From Pilaira anomala (Eukaryota; Mucoromycota; Mucoromycetes; Mucorales; Mucoraceae): a stretch of DNA of 64,000 nucleotides. The notes under the pieces are model-generated. The model made no database searches. It saw nothing but the letters and a program-made list of their open reading frames with translations, and was not told the DNA's origin. How positions within the stretch are numbered: position 1 is the stretch's first letter; the number at the start of each line of letters is the position of its first letter. Position numbers and translations under genes: made by a program. The stretch covers positions 248,001 to 312,000 of the forward strand of contig JAIXMQ010000026.1 of the NCBI GenBank assembly GCA_025716855.1. The letters run 5' to 3'. Positions 59,361 through 64,000 of this stretch are shown piece after piece.

Positions 59361-61120
59361 TATGTAAAGTGTTTAATAAATAAACGATAATTTTTATTCA
59401 AAGAAGAAATCTTGTGTTTATATACTTTTTTTTTATTGCCATGCCAAAAAAAGTCGGACTTTTATTGGACAATATACCAAGAGGTAACTTCAGGCTTGAA
59501 GTCCATGATGGCTCCTTCAAAAGAACAAAAGCATGTATATAACAAAAGCTAATATACACCAGAGTATTTATGTCTTCAAAATATTTGAATGGCAACCGTT
59601 AAAATAAAGGTTTTATGACAAATAAGATCTACAATAAACTTTAAGCTTTGCCAAGCTCACTTGGCAGGATTTTTTTTTTTTTTTTGCCCACAAAATCCAA
59701 AAACTCGGTTTCAACGTTACAAAGAGTCATTGAAAAAAAAAAGTTATATATTTATAAGCTTTTGCAAGCAGTCTATTGTATAATACGTATATTAGTATAT
59801 CAAAATCATCGATCTCAAAATTGTAGTAAGTCTTCAAAATCTAAATTCTTAATTTGAACTATATGTATAATCTATTTTTATATAGCTACGATAAAACGTT
59901 CTTAATTCGTTCTATTAAGGTCTGAAACAACATAAATTGTATATAAGATATATTGAGTATAAACAAATATTGTAGCGTGATGTACAATCTCTTAACCACG
60001 AAGAAAAAATAATTTCTGTTTAAAGACTCTAAAACCTGTGCTTGTACTGTATATAGAAAATTGGTACTCATATATTTCATTAGAAGTTATAAGATTTTGA
60101 CTGAAAGCTCCTTATGATAAGCCTACATAAATCAAAATTATATAAGTACTTTAAAAGCAAAAAATACACCAATTACATGAGACATTCACTCCTATTAATA
60201 TGCAAGAAGTTCAGAAATATCCAGATATTCTGTGCAAGTACTGCGGTTTCTGTGCTACTATTGTTGTAAAGCAGGTTGATGATATTTAATCTTGTTGTAA
60301 TCGATGTCATTGTAATTTTGAAGAATCATCTCTATGAAAGTTTGATTTTAATCCACGCCTTTTTTTTATTTTTTATGAAAAGGTATGTTCTTTTAATAGT
60401 ATAGAATATGAAATTTAATGAGTGTCTAAATAGACATCAATCGATCTTGTGGTACACAAAATGTTTGGAATAACTGTACTTTTTTCTCTTACATAATATA
60501 CGAAAACCGCAGTAAATAAAATTATAGCGTCAAGCTATATAAACATTCGATCAGTTTAGGCAATCTATCTGTATGTTTTGTGTATATATCAATGCAGATT
60601 AAAAATAAGAGTAAAATATTTTATAACGTAAGGGACATAAATACATGAAAAAAAAAAGATCTTCCACATTCGCCAAGACTTGGCAATAACTCTCAGTTTG
60701 TATCACGCTTGCGTATCACAGATATCTAGTTATTACGTATTTTTTATGTAAAACGAAGTACACCATATGACTATCCGTCTCTTGATATATATTGACGTAA
60801 ATATTAAAAAAAAAAAAAAAATACACATGAGAATATACTAGTAATAAAAATAAGACTTCGTAATATCATATTCTATGTTTGTATTCGAAATATACGACCA
60901 CTTTGCAGCTCATTCATATTAGATGAGAAATCCATATGATATCACCCGTTAAAAAATTAAAATAGAAAAATTAACAAGATCAAACAAACATGCTGCAATA
61001 TTATACTATTTTATTCATTTTTGTCTATTTTCGGTAGATTAATTTTTATACAAAAAAGGAGAGTAACTATACAAATAAAAACAAGTCTAAATTTTTTTCT
61101 TAAGAGGTAGTAGCCATGCT
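59361..61120. other. 1.8-kb gene-poor stretch with a split zinc-ribbon-like ORF
   Basis: Mostly AT-rich. At 60200-60289 a 29-codon plus-strand ORF reads MQEVQKYPDILCKYCGFCAT...QVDDI, then TAA, and the same frame goes on SCCNRCHCNFEESSL to TGA at 60335. Together they would give a CxxC...CxxC zinc-ribbon arrangement split by one stop. No other gene seen. Confidence 0.45.
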
Positions 61121-62291
61121 TTAAAAAGAAGGAATGTTTTCATAACTGGGTAATTTACTAGAGTCATAGAGAGGCAATGCATCTTCATATTCAACAGCTT
61201 TCATAAATAATGGAGAAATAGGGGTATCGAGATCTGAATATAGCTTGATTTCATTAGATGATCGAATACCATAACCCAAGGTACCAATCGTGATATGGAC
61301 ACTATCTAGACTAACACACTGTTTCCATATATTGCCTAAAGAGCTCTTTTGTTCTACTGTAATTTGAAGCCGGTAGAAAATATTGGCTAGCTTTCCATAA
61401 TCATAAGAAGGAGATATATCATTAGGTATTTTTAGTGTCAAATCGCCATCACAATACATCCCGGATCCGTCAAGAGATTTTATGAGTAATAAATTTGATG
61501 AAACTGAAGCAACACACTTTATTTGATCTGGTATATCATCCGAATGACGTATTGACAGAGTCTGAATAAGTTTGAGATGAGCAGTGACAAATTGCAACGA
61601 GTTTTTTGATTCCTTTTTCCAGTTATTCTTCCTCTCTACGTGAAGGTTAAGACTTATATTATCGCCAAGCACATATTCTTGAGCAGTCATTTGTACTTTA
61701 GCAGACAAACTTTTCTTTTCTTTGGTTAGTACAGTAGGAATTTTCAGAAAACTGGTCGTTACAAACGGCATACATAGAACAGGAACTTCTTTTTTTATCA
61801 CGGGGATATCAAGTGTAGGTGTATCAAGTAAGGCCACAAGTAAAAAATTACATTTGTAGGATGTATGATCAACAGAGGGTGGAAATTGAATCATTGGCAT
61901 TTGAATAGTAAAAGGAAAAATATGTTTTCGTTTCTGTGAGAGCTGCTGTAAAGTTTGATTCGAATGCCAGAGTACGGTTTGAGTACTAAAGATCATATTT
62001 TTGGCAGAACGTATCACACCAGGCGAAACTTCAAAAGAAGGAATTGTTTCAATTGCATAAAACACGAGGCGAACTCTTTCAATAGACATAGGTGTATCTA
62101 TATTTAAGTTTACAAAACCTTTATATAAAGGGATTGTATTTGTGTTGGTTGAATGAGCAGACATTTAAATATACACAAAACATACCCTGAAAGACTGAAC
62201 CAGGACCATATACAGGTTGATTTCTGATTGACCAACCGAATTCAGGCAGAAGTTCAATAGAGAGAGAGCAAGTCTTTTTTGGAGAAGACAT
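61121..62291 (-). CDS. Arrestin-like protein (paralogue 2)
   Basis: Two exons: 62291-62186 and 62118-61121, giving 367 aa. Exon 1 ends VYGPGSVFQ and exon 2 begins GFVNLNIDTPMSIERVRLVF, exactly the split seen in the paralogue at 58.1-59.4 kb. Collinear blocks follow: FPFTIQMPMIQFPP, MTAQEYVLGDNISLNLHVER (C-domain) and TIGTLGYGIRSSNEIKLYSD, ending EYEDALPLYDSSKLPSYENI, with LPLY and LPSY in place of PPxY. It is ~36 residues shorter than paralogue 1, mainly in the C-domain loops. Arrestin-like adaptors link membrane cargo to ubiquitin ligases. The tandem copies share the tail motif, so it may be functional. Confidence 0.88.
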
Positions 62292-62526
62292 TTTTTTTAT
62301 ATATATATATATTTATTAATATGCTTTGACAGGAGAAGGACAAAATAATTCATGTATTTATATATTTTTCAACAATGATCTTCGCTACCGCAGCAAAAAA
62401 AAAAAAAAAAAAAAACCATGATTAATCGTAGTGTTTTATTTATATCTAATGTGTTACCTTATATTGTTTTATTTACAATGTAAAACTGATTTTTTATTTA
62501 AAAAAGAAAAATGGAATTGTGATGAA

Positions 62527-63427
62527 TTATTGAATGTATTTATGAAGGAACTTTCTATGGAAATCAGAGCGTAACATATCATTAACGAATCTCTTTTTAG
62601 GTTTATCATCAAGACCTCTTGCTTGATTCTTGAAAATAACATCATCATCCCATCTAGTAAATAGGGAAAAATATTAGTTACACAATTTTTGAAACAGATT
62701 TCTTTCTTTATTTTACCTTCTTTTAACGCTGAAGTCACGTTTTTCTTGTCCAATATTTAAAAGAGGATTTCCTTCCATTGCCTCTTGTTCTTTTTCAGTT
62801 TCTTCTTCTTCTCTAGCTTCACGTTCTTGTCTTTCTTTTTCTTCAGCACGTTCTTGACGAATACGTTTCAATGTCGCTAACAGTTCTGCAGCATTATCAT
62901 CGTCATCTGAGTCGTCGTCGTCCGAATCATCACTATTCATAATTGGAGAGGGGGGTTTTTTTTTAAGAAATCTACCATCTATAACTAATTGGTATATTCA
63001 ACTTGTTTTACCTTTCACTACTCGACCCGTCACTTTCTTGTTCGCTATCCTCTTTATCTAGTTTCGCCAACCTTTCAGCCTCTGCCATTAATTTTTGTTT
63101 TTCTGAATTCGGTTCCTCGTCTTGTCGAATTAATCGTGTAGTTGAAGCGCCTCCTTCTTTCTCTTCATAATATTCTTGTTCGGCTCTTTTCAATTCTGCT
63201 AATAATTCTTCTCTGTTACCGATTTCATCGACGGTACCTTGTCCAGGCTGTCTGAACTTGAGCTTAGTGTGTGAGGCGATATCACGAGCACTGTATTGGA
63301 AACTAGGTGCCTTGCTATCGTTACCTCTAGCGGGATCAAATGTAGGACGAGCTGCAGTTGTCTATACGATGGTTAGTTTAAACTAAACAAGATCAATAAA
63401 AGATCTTTGTTTTATTTTTCTTACCAT
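62527..63427 (-). CDS. CWC15: Spliceosome-associated protein Cwc15
   Basis: Four exons: 63427-63425 (only the ATG), 63361-63012, 62932-62717 and 62653-62527, giving 231 aa (human CWC15 229). The start [14 protein letters not shown] and [20 protein letters not shown] match the family's N-terminus. A central acidic [20 protein letters not shown] block leads to an E/R-rich helix ([15 protein letters not shown]), then GNPLLNIG and the C-terminal signature [37 protein letters not shown]. Cwc15 belongs to the Prp19-related NTC of the active spliceosome. The second intron could also end 39 nt earlier (acceptor at 62972), which would leave only 40 nt of intron; I prefer the 79-nt intron. It is a single, complete gene. 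Confidence 0.95.
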
Positions 63428-63726
63428 TTTTTTTTTTTATTAAAGCAAAAGGAAAGGTTGAAAGAAAAAGTTTCTTTCTGGAGTTCAAAATACAAAAAGA
63501 AAAAACGTGATTTGTGACATCACCTACGCTCTTACTGCTATATACACCACAAACTTATTTGTTTAAGATCTGCACGAAGAATGATAACTCGGGTCGTACT
63601 GTTGAATATCCCACGCTTCCTAATTTTTTTTTTGTTACACTATTTCTATAATTGTTTTTATTTTATTTAATTTTTCTAATGTCAGTTCTTTTTTTGACAG
63701 ATCATTTTATTTTTACATTATTATTT
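63428..63726. other. Intergenic stretch upstream of Cwc15
   Basis: 299 bases, AT-rich; Cwc15 promoter side and 3' flank of the gene at the right edge. No gene seen. Confidence 0.55.
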
Positions 63727-64000
63727 CTAATCAATCTTTTTTGATCTCTTTACAGTAGTGTTCTCTTTCACCGGTAACTTTTCACGAGGTATCATTGCTA
63801 ACATTGCTTCAACACAAATGAATCGTGTAACGAATTTAAAAATAAAAGCTAAACCATACATGACAATTCTATATAATGGACCCAATTGTAACAAGGGTTT
63901 AACTATAAATGTCGTCAGTATACAAGAAAATGAATAATTATATATATATATATATATATATAGTAGACTTACTTGGTGGAGGGGCAAACATATAATTCAA
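63727..64000 (-). CDS. C-terminal part of a membrane protein (runs off right edge)
   Basis: Two exons are visible: 64000-63973 (NYMFAPPP) with a GTAAGT donor, and 63902-63727 after a 70-nt intron rich in (TA)n, joined in phase. The visible 66 or so residues read IKPLLQLGPLYRIVMYGLAF, then a hydrophobic helix IFKFVTRFICVEAMLAMIP, and end in a Lys-rich tail (KENTTVKRSKKID). A membrane-associated C-terminus with a basic cytosolic end, possibly a KKxx-like ER signal (KKID), is inferred. The family is not recognised. The gene start lies beyond the window. Confidence 0.55.

Overview
The window looks like nuclear DNA of a filamentous fungus, most likely an early-diverging Mucoromycota (Mucorales-type) genome. 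The reasons are a very AT-rich background with long A/T homopolymers, short GT-AG introns of mostly 50-80 nt, intron-split housekeeping genes, two nuclear tRNA genes, and eukaryote-specific proteins (midasin, SUN-domain proteins, Cwc15, arrestin-like proteins, an F-box family). The species assignment is inference. All gene models were assembled by hand from open frames and splice signals.

Layout. 1-4.3 kb (all minus strand): the 5' part of an acidic/Pro-Lys-rich protein, a four-exon SLP1/SUCO-type SUN protein, and a six-finger C2H2 protein. 4.8-11.1 kb: three tandem F-box paralogues, the middle one a pseudogene. 11.4-14.8 kb: tRNA-Lys(CTT), a seven-exon mitochondrial enoyl-CoA hydratase and a four-exon MCUR1/Fmp32-type coiled-coil mitochondrial protein. 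15.3-18.7 kb: four small secreted Cys-rich proteins, one with a frameshifted signal peptide. 20.4-24.7 kb: a canonical inner-nuclear-membrane SUN protein, a small single-pass membrane protein and a four-exon ribokinase. Every protein gene in the first 24.7 kb is on the minus strand.

25.5-33.45 kb is a decayed 7.9-kb DNA transposon with ~80-100-bp terminal inverted repeats. It carries a Tc1/mariner-superfamily (DDE_3) transposase relic at the left, a 2.1-kb tandem array whose units come in two lengths (~246 and 170 bp), a minus-strand relic of an unrecognised protein, and an intron-containing plus-strand ORF with an internal stop at the right. A secreted Kre9/Knh1-like protein follows at 34 kb. 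After a 3-kb gene-poor stretch come a 359-bp TA-flanked MITE, which still holds the start of a coding region, and tRNA-Leu(CAA).

39.0-55.4 kb (plus strand) is one giant six-exon gene for midasin (Rea1/Mdn1), the AAA+ ATPase of 60S ribosome maturation, with all six ATPase modules, the acidic D/E-rich region and the MIDAS domain. Behind it lies a decaying C2H2 zinc-finger gene, then two tandem arrestin-like genes (minus) with the same intron position, the spliceosomal factor Cwc15, and the C-terminal end of a membrane protein that runs off the right edge.

Apart from paralogue clusters (F-box, secreted Cys-rich, arrestin-like) there is no sign that neighbouring genes form one pathway. The most unusual structures are the composite transposon with its bimodal hairpin-bearing repeat array, the secreted Cys-rich cluster, and the shared CACGTGATAAA element upstream of both tRNA genes.
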